Program-made: the position numbers and the translations under genes
Assembly (NCBI RefSeq): GCF_900157385.1
Contig: NZ_LT717701.1
Coordinates: 660,693 to 724,692 of the forward strand
Direction of reading: 5' to 3'
Source of the DNA: Mycobacterium terramassiliense
GTDB taxonomy: Bacteria; Actinomycetota; Actinomycetes; Mycobacteriales; Mycobacteriaceae
Length of the DNA stretch: 64,000 bases
Part shown: piece after piece, positions 7,730 to 16,430 of the stretch
Position numbering within the stretch: position 1 is the first letter of the stretch
Layout: each line of letters starts with the position of its first letter
Notes under the pieces: model-generated
Told to the model about the DNA's origin: nothing
Database searches by the model: none
Seen by the model: the letters and a program-made list of their open reading frames with translations, nothing else

Positions 7730-8383
7730 ATGACCATGCGGATCTGTGCCGCGGTGGTGGCCGTCGGCGTTGCGGCCGGAACGGGGATGGGCGTTCCCGT
7801 GGCGGCCGCTCATCCGTCAGAGCCCGGGGTGGTCAATTACGCGGTCCTGGGCAAGGGGTCGGTCGGCAACATCGTCGGCGGGCCGATGGGCTGGGAGTCG
7901 ACGTTCACCCAGCCCTTCCAGGGCTTCTCCGTCGACGTGCCGGTGTGCAACAACTGGGCGGACATCGGGCTGCCCGAGGTGTTCGACGATCCGGACCTGG
8001 CGTCGTTCAACGGGGCGACCACCCAGACTTCGGCCAACGACCAGACCCATTTCGTCAAGCAGGCGGTCGGGGTGTTCGCCAGTGACGACGCCGCGGGCCG
8101 GGCGTTCCATCGCGTCGTGGACCGGACCGTGGGTTGCGCGGGGCAGACCACCGCGATGCATTTGGACAACGGGAGCACGCAGGTGTGGGCGTTCGACGGC
8201 GGCCCGGCGACGGGTACCGATGCCGGTTGGACCAAGCAGGAGGCGGGCACCGACCGGCGCTGTTTCGATCAAACCAGGCTGCGCGAAAACGTGTTGCTGC
8301 AGGCCAAGGTCTGCCAGTCTGGCAACGCGGGTCCCGCGGTCGACGTCCTGGCCGGGGCGATGCAGAACGCGCTGGGCCAGTAG
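7730..8383 (+). CDS. Secreted PknH-sensor-like protein (Rv3705c-like)
   Basis: The 217 residues begin with a signal peptide (ICAAVVAVGVAAGTGMGVPVAAA, cleavage after AAA). The mature part has the WADIGLPEV, FHRVVDRTVGCAGQT and CFDQTRLRENVLLQAKVCQ features of the extracellular PknH_C-type sensor fold. Four Cys residues can form the two disulfides expected for the family. No lipobox Cys is seen. The start could be the ATG at 7730 or 7736. A CATGAT box 8 nt upstream of 7730 suggests a leaderless transcript. The ligand is unknown. Confidence 0.85.
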   Translation: MTMRICAAVVAVGVAAGTGMGVPVAAAHPSEPGVVNYAVLGKGSVGNIVGGPMGWESTFTQPFQGFSVDVPVCNNWADIGLPEVFDDPDLASFNGATTQTSANDQTHFVKQAVGVFASDDAAGRAFHRVVDRTVGCAGQTTAMHLDNGSTQVWAFDGGPATGTDAGWTKQEAGTDRRCFDQTRLRENVLLQAKVCQSGNAGPAVDVLAGAMQNALGQ

Positions 8384-8548
8384 CGTGGACGCGCGAACCC
8401 GGGCGGGCGGATGGTTTTTGACTGGGAAGTCCCGGCGGGACGGGAATATGTCGGTGCGATCTGCAAGATGAAGTAGTGGCGATATTTCTCCGTTCGTTGC
8501 GCAACCAGCGGTCCGCGTCGTCAGCCCGGGCCTCGAAGGGATCGTGAT

Positions 8549-9808
8549 ATGACGTCCGCCGCCGTCAGCGCCGCCCAGGCGGAAATGGTCGACTCCGCCG
8601 CCGCCGCGAAATACATCGCCGAGGCCTGCCTGATCGATGGACCGCTGCGGCGTATCGGCCTGGAGCTGGAAGGGCATTGCCACGACCCGACCGACCCGCA
8701 CCGCCGGCCCGGCTGGGACGAAATCAGCGACGTGCTCGAGCGGCTGCCCGCCCTGCCCGGCGGCAGCGCCGTCACGGTCGAACCCGGCGGGGCCGTCGAG
8801 TTGTCCGGCCCGCCCGCCGACGGGGCGCTGGCCGCCATCGACGCGATGAATCGGGATCAGGCCGTGCTGCGGTCGGCCCTCGCCGACGCCGGGCTGGGCC
8901 TGGTTTTCCTCGGGGCCGATCCGCTGCGGCCGCCGAAGCGCATCAACCCGGGCCCGCGCTACCGCGCCATGGAGCAGTTCTTCGGCGCCAGCCGCTCCGG
9001 GGAGGCGGGTGCGGCGATGATGACGTCCACCGCGTCGATTCAGATCAATGTCGACGCCGGGCCGCGGGACGGCTGGGCGGCGCGGGTCCGGCTGGCGCAC
9101 GCGCTGGGCCCGACGATGATCGCGATCTCCGCGAACTCCCCGATGCTGGGCGGCGAGTTCACCGGCTGGGTGTCGACCCGGCAGCGGGTGTGGGGAGACA
9201 TGGACTCGGCACGCTGCGGGCCGATCCTGGGCGCCAGCGGCGACGACCCGGGCACCGACTGGGCGCGCTATGCGCTCAAGGCCCCGGTGATGCTGGTGCG
9301 CGACCCCGAAGCGGTGGCCGTCACCCGGTGGGTGCCCTTCGCGGACTGGGTGGACGGCCGCGTATTGCTCGGCGCGCGGCGCCCGACGATCGCCGACCTG
9401 GAATACCACCTGACCACGCTGTTCCCGCCGGTGCGCCCGAGGCAGTGGCTGGAGATCCGCTACCTCGACAGCGTCCCCGACGCGTTGTGGCCGGCGGTGG
9501 TGTTCACGCTGGTGGCGCTGCTCGATGACCCGGTCGCCGCCGACCTGGCGGCCGAGGCCGTCGAACCGGTGGCCACCGCCTGGGACACGGCGGCCCGGCT
9601 GGGCCTGCGCGACCGGCGGCTCTACGAGGCGGCCAACAAGTGCATGGCGATCGCGGCCGAGCGGGCGCCCGCGGAGCTGACCGAGTCGATGCAGCTCCTG
9701 GTCGGCGGCGTCGAGCAGGGCCGATGTCCGGGCGACGAGTTTTCCGACCGGGTCATCGAGCATGGCATCGCGCCGGTGGTGGCGCGGTTGGCGCAAGGGG
9801 GCCTGTGA
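8549..9808 (+). CDS. egtA: Glutamate-cysteine ligase EgtA, ergothioneine pathway
   Basis: Makes gamma-glutamylcysteine, the sulfur donor for EgtB (Rv3704c, formerly gshA). The 419 residues contain the GCS2-type signatures LIDGPLRRIGLELEGHC (metal-binding Glu residues), SGPPADGALAAIDAM, NPGPRYRAMEQFF and a central TSTASIQINVDAG strand. The ATG at 8549 follows GAAGGGATC. First gene of an operon in which every junction is a 4-nt or shorter overlap. The 165-nt upstream gap (8384-8548) must hold the promoter; a TTGACT at 8418-8423 is a possible -35 without a convincing partner. Confidence 0.95.
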   Translation: MTSAAVSAAQAEMVDSAAAAKYIAEACLIDGPLRRIGLELEGHCHDPTDPHRRPGWDEISDVLERLPALPGGSAVTVEPGGAVELSGPPADGALAAIDAMNRDQAVLRSALADAGLGLVFLGADPLRPPKRINPGPRYRAMEQFFGASRSGEAGAAMMTSTASIQINVDAGPRDGWAARVRLAHALGPTMIAISANSPMLGGEFTGWVSTRQRVWGDMDSARCGPILGASGDDPGTDWARYALKAPVMLVRDPEAVAVTRWVPFADWVDGRVLLGARRPTIADLEYHLTTLFPPVRPRQWLEIRYLDSVPDALWPAVVFTLVALLDDPVAADLAAEAVEPVATAWDTAARLGLRDRRLYEAANKCMAIAAERAPAELTESMQLLVGGVEQGRCPGDEFSDRVIEHGIAPVVARLAQGGL

Positions 9809-11109
9809 GGTCCCGACAGAGGCTTGCCGACGACATGGCGCGGGCGCGGGCGCGCACGCTGCGACTGGTCGATTTCGACGACGACGAGCTGTGGCGGCAG
9901 TACGACCCGTTGATGAGCCCGCTGGTGTGGGATCTGGCGCACATCGGTCAGCAGGAGGAGTTTTGGCTGCTGCGGGGCGGCGACCCGGCCCGGCCGGGGA
10001 TGTTGCCGCCGGCCGTCGAGGGTCTCTACGACGCGTTCGAACACTCCCGGGCCAGCCGCGTGGAGTTGCCGCTGCTGCCCCCCGAGCGGGCGCGGTCCTA
10101 TTGCCGCACCGTGCGGTCGGCCGCGCTGGACGCTTTGGACGCGCTGCCCGACGACCCCGCCGGCGACCGAGCGGCGTTCGTCTTCGGGCTGGTGGTCAGC
10201 CACGAAAACCAGCACGACGAGACCATGCTGCAGGCGCTGAACCTGCGCACCGGCGCGCCGCTGCTGACCGGCGGTTCCGCCCCGCCCGAGGGCCGGCCGG
10301 GCCTGGCCGGGACGTCGGTGCTGATCCCGGGCGGCCCCTTCGTGCTGGGCGTCGACGCCGCGAGCGAACCGTACTCGCTCGACAACGAACGCCCCGCCCA
10401 CGTCGTGGACGTGCCGGCGTTCCGGATCGGCCGGGTTCCGGTCACCAACGGCGAGTGGCGCCAGTTCATCGACGACGGGGGCTACCACCAGCCGCGGTGG
10501 TGGTCCGAGCGTGGCTGGCAGCACCGTCAGGCCGCTGGCCTGAGCGCGCCGCAGTTTTGGAGTCGCGACGGCAAGACCCGCGCCCGGTTCGGCTACATCG
10601 AGGACATCCCCGCCAATGAGCCGGTGCAGCACGTCACCTACTTCGAGGCCGAGGCCTACGCCGCCTGGGCGGGCGCGCGGCTGCCCACGGAAGTGGAATG
10701 GGAGAAGGCCTGCGCGTGGGACCCGGCGAGCGGCACCCGCCGGCGCTATCCGTGGGGTGAGCAGGAGCCGTCCGAGGCCCTGGCCAACCTGGGCGGCACC
10801 GCGCTGCGTCCCGCGCCCGTCGGCGCGTACCCGGACGGCGCCTCGGCCTACGGGGTCGAGCAGATGCTCGGTGACGTCTGGGAGTGGACCGCCTCGGCGT
10901 TGCGGCCGTGGCCGGGCTTCGTCCCGATGATCTACGAGCGCTACTCCCAGCCGTTCTTCGACGGCGACTACCGGGTGCTGCGCGGCGGCTCGTGGGCGGT
11001 GGAGGCGGGGATTCTGCGGCCCAGCTTCCGCAACTGGGACCATCCGGTGCGCCGGCAGATCTTCTCCGGCGTGCGGCTGGCCTGGGACGTGCTGGAGGAA
11101 TCGGCCTGA
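9805..11109 (+). CDS. egtB: Hercynine oxygenase EgtB
   Basis: Non-haem iron enzyme joining gamma-glutamylcysteine to hercynine with O2 (Rv3703c). From the GTG at 9805 (overlapping the egtA stop) the protein has 434 residues, matching EgtB length. The N-terminal DinB-like domain carries the iron ligands His46 (VWDLAHIGQQEEF) and His133/His137 (SHENQHDET). The C-terminal FGE-sulfatase-like domain has EVEWEKACAWDP, GDVWEWTASALRPWPGF and VLRGGSWAV. Longer upstream starts would run inside egtA and are not needed. Confidence 0.95.
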   Translation: MRSRQRLADDMARARARTLRLVDFDDDELWRQYDPLMSPLVWDLAHIGQQEEFWLLRGGDPARPGMLPPAVEGLYDAFEHSRASRVELPLLPPERARSYCRTVRSAALDALDALPDDPAGDRAAFVFGLVVSHENQHDETMLQALNLRTGAPLLTGGSAPPEGRPGLAGTSVLIPGGPFVLGVDAASEPYSLDNERPAHVVDVPAFRIGRVPVTNGEWRQFIDDGGYHQPRWWSERGWQHRQAAGLSAPQFWSRDGKTRARFGYIEDIPANEPVQHVTYFEAEAYAAWAGARLPTEVEWEKACAWDPASGTRRRYPWGEQEPSEALANLGGTALRPAPVGAYPDGASAYGVEQMLGDVWEWTASALRPWPGFVPMIYERYSQPFFDGDYRVLRGGSWAVEAGILRPSFRNWDHPVRRQIFSGVRLAWDVLEESA

Positions 11110-11816
11110 TGTGTCGCCACCTGGGCTGGCTCGGCGCCGACGTGACCGTCTCCTCGCTGGTGCTGGACCCGCCGTGCGGGCTTCGGGTGCAGTCGTATGC
11201 CCCGCGTCGTCAGAAGCATGGCCTGATGAATGCCGACGGTTGGGGCGTCGGGTTTTTCGATCGCGAGGTGCCCCGCCGCTGGCGCAGCCCGGCACCGCTG
11301 TGGGGCGACGTGTCGTTCGACTCGATCGCGCCGGCGCTGCGCAGCCACTGCGTGGTGGCCGCGGTGCGCTCGGCGACCGTGGGGATGCCGATCGAGGCCA
11401 GCGCGACCGCGCCGTTCACCGACGGCCGCTGGCTGTTGTCGCACAACGGGGTCGTCGATCGCGCGGTGCTGCCGCCCACTTCGTCTGCCGAATCTTCTTG
11501 CGACAGCGCGATACTCGCGGCCACCATCTTCGAGCGCGGGCTTGACGCACTAGGCGACACCGTCGCAGAGATCGGGGCCGCCGACCCGCTCGCCCGGCTC
11601 AACATCCTGGCCGCCGACGGCTCCCGGCTGCTGGCGACCGCCTGGGGAGACACCCTGTTCATCCTGCGGCGCGACGACGGGGTGGTGTTGGCCAGCGAGC
11701 CCTACGACGACGCGCCCGGCTGGGACGACGTGCCCGACCGGCACCTCGTCGAGGTCACCCCGGCGGGCGTCACGATCACCCCGCTGAGCCACCCGCATTC
11801 GAAAGGATCTCGATGA
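11109..11816 (+). CDS. egtC: Gamma-glutamyl hercynylcysteine S-oxide hydrolase EgtC
   Basis: Class II (Ntn) amidotransferase-fold hydrolase that removes glutamate from the EgtB product (Rv3702c). The 235 residues start MCRHLGWLG, where Cys2 is the expected nucleophile after Met removal. NADGWGVGFF and WLLSHNGVVD are further Ntn-fold signatures. The ATG at 11109 shares its A with the egtB TGA. Confidence 0.94.
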   Translation: MCRHLGWLGADVTVSSLVLDPPCGLRVQSYAPRRQKHGLMNADGWGVGFFDREVPRRWRSPAPLWGDVSFDSIAPALRSHCVVAAVRSATVGMPIEASATAPFTDGRWLLSHNGVVDRAVLPPTSSAESSCDSAILAATIFERGLDALGDTVAEIGAADPLARLNILAADGSRLLATAWGDTLFILRRDDGVVLASEPYDDAPGWDDVPDRHLVEVTPAGVTITPLSHPHSKGSR

Positions 11817-12778
11817 CGCTGACGCTGTCCAACCACCTCGCCGCCGACTCCGCGTATCACGCGCTGCGACGCGACGTGCTCGACGGCCTGCAGCAGACGC
11901 CGAAAACCTTGCCGCCCAAGTGGTTTTACGATTCGGTGGGCAGCGACCTGTTCGACCAGATCACCCGGCTGCCCGAGTACTACCCGACCCGCGCCGAGGC
12001 CGAGATCCTGCGCGACCGGTCCGGCGAGATTGCGTCGGCCAGCGAGGCCGACACCCTGGTCGAGCTGGGCGCCGGAACGTCGGAGAAGACGCGGCGGCTG
12101 CTGGACGCGCTGCGCGACCGCGGCTCGCTGCGCGGGTTCGTGCCGTTCGACGTCGACGCCAGCGTGCTGTCGGCCACCGCCACCGCCGTCCAGCGCGAAT
12201 ACCCGGGCGTCGAAATCAACGCCGTCTGTGGGGATTTCGAGGAACACCTGACCGAGATCCCCGACGCGGGCCGGCGGCTGTTCGTTTTCCTGGGATCGAC
12301 GATCGGCAACCTCACGCCCGAGCCGCGCGCGGAATTCCTCAGCACCCTCGCGGGGGTGATGCGGCCGGGCGACAGCCTGCTGCTGGGTACAGACCTGGTC
12401 AAAAACGCCGAACGGCTGGTGCGCGCCTACGACGACGCCGCAGGGGTGACGGCCCGGTTCAACCGCAACGTGCTCGCGGTGATCAACCGCCAACTCGACG
12501 CCGATTTCGACGTCGAGGCCTACCAGCACGTGGCGCGCTGGAACACCGACGACGAACGCATCGAAATGTGGCTGCGGGCCGGCCGGCGCCAGCGGGTGCG
12601 GGTCGGGGCGCTCGACCTGACGGTCGATTTCGCGGACGGCGAGGAAATGCTCACCGAAGTGTCGTGCAAGTTCCGCCCGGACGGGGTCAGCGCCGAATTG
12701 GCCGAGGCCGGCCTCCGTCGCGTCCGGTGGTGGACCGACGGCGCGGGCGACTTCGGCCTGTCGCTGGCGGTGAAGTGA
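11813..12778 (+). CDS. egtD: Histidine N-alpha-methyltransferase EgtD
   Basis: SAM-dependent trimethylation of histidine to hercynine, the first step of ergothioneine synthesis (Rv3701c). The 321 residues include KWFYDSVGSDLFDQITRLPEYYPTR in two adjoining motifs, the SAM loop LVELGAGTSEKTRRLL, VFLGSTIGNL, and the C-terminal VSCKFRPDGV strand. The length equals that of characterised mycobacterial EgtD. The ATG overlaps the egtC stop (ATGA). Confidence 0.96.
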   Translation: MTLTLSNHLAADSAYHALRRDVLDGLQQTPKTLPPKWFYDSVGSDLFDQITRLPEYYPTRAEAEILRDRSGEIASASEADTLVELGAGTSEKTRRLLDALRDRGSLRGFVPFDVDASVLSATATAVQREYPGVEINAVCGDFEEHLTEIPDAGRRLFVFLGSTIGNLTPEPRAEFLSTLAGVMRPGDSLLLGTDLVKNAERLVRAYDDAAGVTARFNRNVLAVINRQLDADFDVEAYQHVARWNTDDERIEMWLRAGRRQRVRVGALDLTVDFADGEEMLTEVSCKFRPDGVSAELAEAGLRRVRWWTDGAGDFGLSLAVK

Positions 12779-13917
12779 CGGCGGATTCGCTGGCCGACCG
12801 GTGGCGGGCGGCGCGTCCGCCGGCGGCAGGGCTGCACCTCGACAGCGCCGCCTGCTCGCGCCAGAGTTTCGCGGCGCTCGACGCCGCCGCCCAGCACGCG
12901 CTGCACGAGGCCGAGGTCGGCGCCTATGTCGCGGCCGAGGCGGCGGCCCCGGTGCTTGACGCCGGACGGGCCGCGGTCGCGAGGCTGTGCGGCATGCCCG
13001 ACGCCGAGGTCGTGTTCACCACCGGCTCGCTGCACGCACTGGATCTGCTGCTGGGCGCCTGGCCGACCGACCAGCGCACGCTGGCCTGCCTGCCCGGCGA
13101 GTACGGGCCCAACCTGGCCGTGATGGCCGCCCACGGCTTCGAGGTGCGCACCTTGCCGACCCTGGGCGACGGCAGGCTGGCGCTCGACGACGCGGCATTC
13201 CAGCTTGGCGAGGACCGGCCGGACTTGGTGCACCTCACGCCGCTGGCCAGCCACCGCGGCGTGGTGCAGCCCCTTGCCATGGTGGCCAGGCTCTGCGGTG
13301 AACTGGGCGTGCCGCTGGTGGTCGACGCCGCACAGGCGCTGGGGCACGTCGACTGCGCCGTCGGCGCCGACGCCATGTACTCGTCGTCGCGCAAATGGAT
13401 CGCCGGGCCGCGCGGCGTCGGCGCCCTGGCCGTGCGACCCGGGTTGATGGATCGGCTGACGCCGCGACTGCCGGCACCGCAGTGGGCCGCGGGCCTGTCG
13501 GTGGCGCAGCAACTCGGCTTCGGGGAAGCCAACGACGCTGCGCGCGTGGGCTTTTCGGTCGCCGTCGGCGAACACCTGGCCTACGGGCCGGAATTGATCC
13601 GCGCCCGGTTGGCCGAGCTCGGCGACATCGCCCGCGGCCTGCTGGCCGACGTCGACGGCTGGCTGGTGATCGAGGAGACCGAGGAGCCGAGCGCCATCAC
13701 CACGCTGGCCCCCGTCGACGGCGCCGACCCCGAGGCGGTGCGGGCATGGTTGCTCGCCGAGCGGCGCATTGTGACCACCTACGCGGGGGTGGCGCGGGCG
13801 CCGCAAGAGCTGTCCGCGCCGGTGCTGCGGATCTCGCCCCACGTCGACACCACGGCCGACGACCTGGAGAGCTTCGCCGAGGCGCTGATCGCGGCCACCG
13901 CGGCCACCGGCACCTAG
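12775..13917 (+). CDS. egtE: Hercynylcysteine sulfoxide lyase EgtE (PLP)
   Basis: PLP-dependent C-S lyase that releases ergothioneine (Rv3700c). The GTG at 12775 overlaps the egtD stop; the product is 380 residues. This is class V aminotransferase fold: HLDSAACSRQ at the N-terminus, TTGSLHALDLLLGAW for the cofactor phosphate, VDAAQALGH, and the Schiff-base Lys207 in SSSRKWIAGPRGVGAL. Last gene of the egt operon; 188 nt without a gene follow. Confidence 0.94.
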   Translation: MTADSLADRWRAARPPAAGLHLDSAACSRQSFAALDAAAQHALHEAEVGAYVAAEAAAPVLDAGRAAVARLCGMPDAEVVFTTGSLHALDLLLGAWPTDQRTLACLPGEYGPNLAVMAAHGFEVRTLPTLGDGRLALDDAAFQLGEDRPDLVHLTPLASHRGVVQPLAMVARLCGELGVPLVVDAAQALGHVDCAVGADAMYSSSRKWIAGPRGVGALAVRPGLMDRLTPRLPAPQWAAGLSVAQQLGFGEANDAARVGFSVAVGEHLAYGPELIRARLAELGDIARGLLADVDGWLVIEETEEPSAITTLAPVDGADPEAVRAWLLAERRIVTTYAGVARAPQELSAPVLRISPHVDTTADDLESFAEALIAATAATGT

Positions 13918-14105
13918 CGGTCCGGCCGCGGCGCCGCCCGAAGAAACCGATTCGGGAAATCCGGTGGGAAATTTTGACCGAAAGTATGAAAAGCCCTGGG
14001 CTTATTAAGCACGTGTGCGGTAGGTTTTTTCTAGCGCGCCCGGGTTAAGGGTCGGCCCGCGACTGCACGCCGCTCGACGACGAGCAGGTGAGAAAGGGGT
14101 GCCGG
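13918..14105 (+). promoter_or_regulatory. Probable promoter region of the PE unit
   Basis: AT-richer spacer after egtE. It has a small palindrome AAGCCCTGGGCTT near 13991-14003 and a TANNNT box TAGGTT at 14021-14026. No matching -35 is convincing. It is presumed to drive the small ORF at 14106 and the PE gene. Confidence 0.35.
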
Positions 14106-14285
14106 ATGAGATCCGCTCCGATGCTTCAGGCGGCGGCCCGGGACCTGCGGAGCGGCGAATTGGGCGCGGCCGCAGCGTCATTCAGCTCGGTGACCCCGGG
14201 CCTGGCGGGTGCGGCACGGCAGGGTTGGGCGGTGCAGGCGATGACGGCCGCTGCCGCCCGGCCCCTCTCTTTGCGGCGTGCGTGA
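14106..14285 (+). CDS. Small ORF translationally coupled to the PE gene, function unknown
   Basis: The 59 residues (MRSAPMLQAAARDLRSGELGAAAASF and onward) are preceded by GAGAAAGGGG 8 nt upstream of the ATG. The stop TGA (14283-14285) overlaps the RBS AAAGGAG (14285-14291) of the PE gene, so the two are likely coupled. There is no signal peptide or TM segment; composition is Ala/Arg-rich and mostly helical. I do not recognise the family. It could be a chance ORF, but the good RBS and tight coupling argue for translation. Confidence 0.5.
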   Translation: MRSAPMLQAAARDLRSGELGAAAASFSSVTPGLAGAARQGWAVQAMTAAAARPLSLRRA

Positions 14286-14297
14286 AAGGAGATGGCG

Positions 14298-15710
14298 ATG
14301 TCGTATGTGATCACCGTGCCCGACGTGGTGCAGGGTGCAGCTCAGGACCTGGCGGGTATTCGTGCCTCGCTGAGCCAGGCCGCCGCGGCCGCGGGCCCCA
14401 CTACCACCGGGATAGCGGCGTCCGCGGCAGACGAGGTATCGATCGCGATCGCCTCGCTGTTCGGCAGCGCCGGCCGGCAATTTCAAGCTCTGAACGCCCA
14501 AGCGCAGGCGTTCCACGCCGAGTTCGAAAGCTTGCTGAGCGCTGGTGCGGCGGCATATGTCAGCGCCGAGGCCGCTAACGCGGGGCAGGTTCTGAGCAAC
14601 GCGGTGACCGGTGGCGGCCCAGCGGCCGCCGCGGCGGTACCCGCCGCGACCTACCGCACCTTCAACCTTTTCAACAACGCACTCGACATCAACATCGGGA
14701 CGGGTGGCATCCAATTCACGATCAGCACTCCGGGGGTCATCCTGCCGGCGGTGCACGTGCCTCCGATCAGCGTCGCCCCCTTCAACCTGCCTCAGCTCAC
14801 CATTCCGCCCATCAACATTCCGGCGGGTTCCACGGTCGCCAACGTCACGGTGAGTGCGTTCAGCTTGCCGCAACTGTTGATACCGTCAATCGAGATCCCG
14901 GCCGGCACCACCCCTGCCAACATCACCGTCGGCGCATTTGACCTGCCGTCGATAACGACCCCCGCCATCACCGTGCCGCCGATCAACCTGCCGGCGGTGA
15001 CCATACCGGCGTTCCAGACGCCCCTGATCCAGGTGACGGGCTGGAGCCTGCCTTCGATAACCGTCCCGCAAATCACCCTTCCGCAGATCCAGTTCCCGGA
15101 TATCAATGTTCCGGGTGGTGGCCAGACAGTGGTCCACTTGCACACCAGTAACGTCCTCTTCCCGGACTATGACATCAACCTCGAGTCGTTCGATCTCGCG
15201 CCATCGCTTGGCTTAAACACACTGGGCTATATCACTCAAATCAGCATCCCCAGCATCCAAATCGGGGCTTTCACCCTGCCGTACCTGAACATCAGCAACC
15301 CGAGCGGCGGCAGTTACGTGTTCCCGTCCATCGGCCTCGCCGGCTTCTCCATCCCGTCGGTCACCGTTCCGCCCATCGCCGTCAGCGGTTTCACGCTGCC
15401 GCAGGTGAGCTGGCCGGCGGTCACCACGGCACCGCTGACCGTCCCGCCGATCGGCGTCGGTGGTTTCACGCTGCCGCAGGTCAGTTGGCCGGGGTTCGCC
15501 ACGGCACCGTTGACCGTCCCGCCGATCGGCGTCGGCGGCTTCAGCCTGCCCGACGTCAACATCCCCAACATCACCCTGGCCCCCGTTCAGCAGGAGCAGT
15601 TCACGATCCCGCCAATACCCACCTGGCTGAACGGAGCGACCGTCATAGCAAACGACTTTGTTTCGATCGTGGATGACGTCGCGGCCAGCCTGCTGGGCGT
15701 GAGCCCCTGA
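14298..15710 (+). CDS. PE family protein with Ile/Pro-rich repeat domain
   Basis: Start chosen at 14298 (MSYVITVPDVVQGAAQDLAG), 6 nt after AAAGGAG; the ATG at 14292 is too close to the RBS. Residues 1 to about 95 form a PE domain (helical hairpin with YVSAEAAN, a variant of the YxxxD/E type VII secretion motif). The remaining ~370 residues are repeats of the form (G/A)F-x-LP-x-(I/V)-x-x-P-x-I-x-(V/I)-P, as seen in PPE proteins of the MPTR type but here on a PE domain. The last part contains near-identical 25-residue repeats. Export by an ESX system, probably ESX-5, is expected for the family. Confidence 0.85.
   Translation: MSYVITVPDVVQGAAQDLAGIRASLSQAAAAAGPTTTGIAASAADEVSIAIASLFGSAGRQFQALNAQAQAFHAEFESLLSAGAAAYVSAEAANAGQVLSNAVTGGGPAAAAAVPAATYRTFNLFNNALDINIGTGGIQFTISTPGVILPAVHVPPISVAPFNLPQLTIPPINIPAGSTVANVTVSAFSLPQLLIPSIEIPAGTTPANITVGAFDLPSITTPAITVPPINLPAVTIPAFQTPLIQVTGWSLPSITVPQITLPQIQFPDINVPGGGQTVVHLHTSNVLFPDYDINLESFDLAPSLGLNTLGYITQISIPSIQIGAFTLPYLNISNPSGGSYVFPSIGLAGFSIPSVTVPPIAVSGFTLPQVSWPAVTTAPLTVPPIGVGGFTLPQVSWPGFATAPLTVPPIGVGGFSLPDVNIPNITLAPVQQEQFTIPPIPTWLNGATVIANDFVSIVDDVAASLLGVSP
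15369..15545 (+). repeat. 75-bp tandem repeat inside the PE gene
   Basis: Units start at 15369, 15444 and 15519 (period 75 bp, two full copies and a partial third). They encode PPI(A/G)V(S/G)GFTLPQVSWP followed by x-x-TTAPLTV or similar. Period in whole codons and high identity suggest recent expansion and possible copy-number variation. Confidence 0.85.
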
Positions 15711-15711
15711 C

Positions 15712-15726
15712 CCGCGCGTGGCGCGG
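15712..15726. terminator. Short GC hairpin between convergent PE and methyltransferase genes
   Basis: CCGCGC (15712-15717), loop GTG, GCGCGG (15721-15726). It lies in the 24-nt gap between two convergent stop codons. Stem of 6 bp only, so a weak bidirectional terminator at best. Confidence 0.35.
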
Positions 15727-15734
15727 TTACATCC

Positions 15735-16412
15735 TCAGCCGGACTTGTGCGCGGTCAGCAGGTAGGCCGGCAACTTCGTCCGGCCCTTCTCGTCGTGGTC
15801 GTGCGGCGGAAACTCGAACGGCGCGTTGGAGATTGGGGGAATGTTCGCGTGGATGTAGGCGGGCCGGATCTCGTCGATGTCCCAATACTTGCCCACCGCG
15901 GCGCGCAGCTCGTCCGCGTCGACCTCGTTCGGCTTCGGTTCCATCTCCGCGGGGAAGGCGCCCTTGGCGAACACCAGCACGAAATAGGCGGCCCCCGGGG
16001 CGGCCGCGCGGTGGATCGAGCTCAGGTAGCCGTCGCGGCCCTCCACCGGTAGCGAATGGAACAACGTGCTGTCGACAACCGTCGAGAAGCGTCCGTCGTA
16101 TCCCGTGAACGACGTGATGTCGGCCTGCACGAAGCTGGCGGTGCTCAGGCCGCGTTCTTGCGCCGCCCTGGTGGCCGCCGCGACGGCGGTCGGCGTGAGG
16201 TCGATGCCGACCACGGTGTAGCCCTGCGCGGCCAGCGCCAGCGACAGCTCGGCGAAGCCGCATCCGGCGTCAAGCACGTCGCTACGGAACTGTCCGGCCT
16301 CGATCAGCGCCGCCAATTCCGGCTGCGGCTCGCCGATGTTCCACGGCGGTGGCCCCTCGAATTCGCCGTCCTCGCGATAGGCGCCGTCCCAATCCATGAT
16401 GTCGGATGACAT
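15735..16412 (-). CDS. SAM-dependent methyltransferase (Rv3699-like)
   Basis: The 225 residues form a class I methyltransferase: motif I VLDAGCGFAELSLALAAQG (residues about 46-64), GIDLTPTAVAAA for the acidic ribose ligand, and FVQADITSF. Substrate is unknown. The gene lies 18 nt after the GCS2-type ligase at 16431-17903 and is read in the same direction, so the two probably form an operon beside the ergothioneine genes. Thiol/disulfide small-molecule methylation would fit, but that is speculation. Confidence 0.85.
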   Translation of the reverse strand: MSSDIMDWDGAYREDGEFEGPPPWNIGEPQPELAALIEAGQFRSDVLDAGCGFAELSLALAAQGYTVVGIDLTPTAVAAATRAAQERGLSTASFVQADITSFTGYDGRFSTVVDSTLFHSLPVEGRDGYLSSIHRAAAPGAAYFVLVFAKGAFPAEMEPKPNEVDADELRAAVGKYWDIDEIRPAYIHANIPPISNAPFEFPPHDHDEKGRTKLPAYLLTAHKSG

Positions 16413-16430
16413 GGTTACCCCTTTGCGCAG

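Noticed and set aside
7817..9796. 659-codon minus-strand frame over the secreted sensor-like gene and egtA
   Set aside because: It crosses two real genes and their intergenic region, without domains or an RBS.
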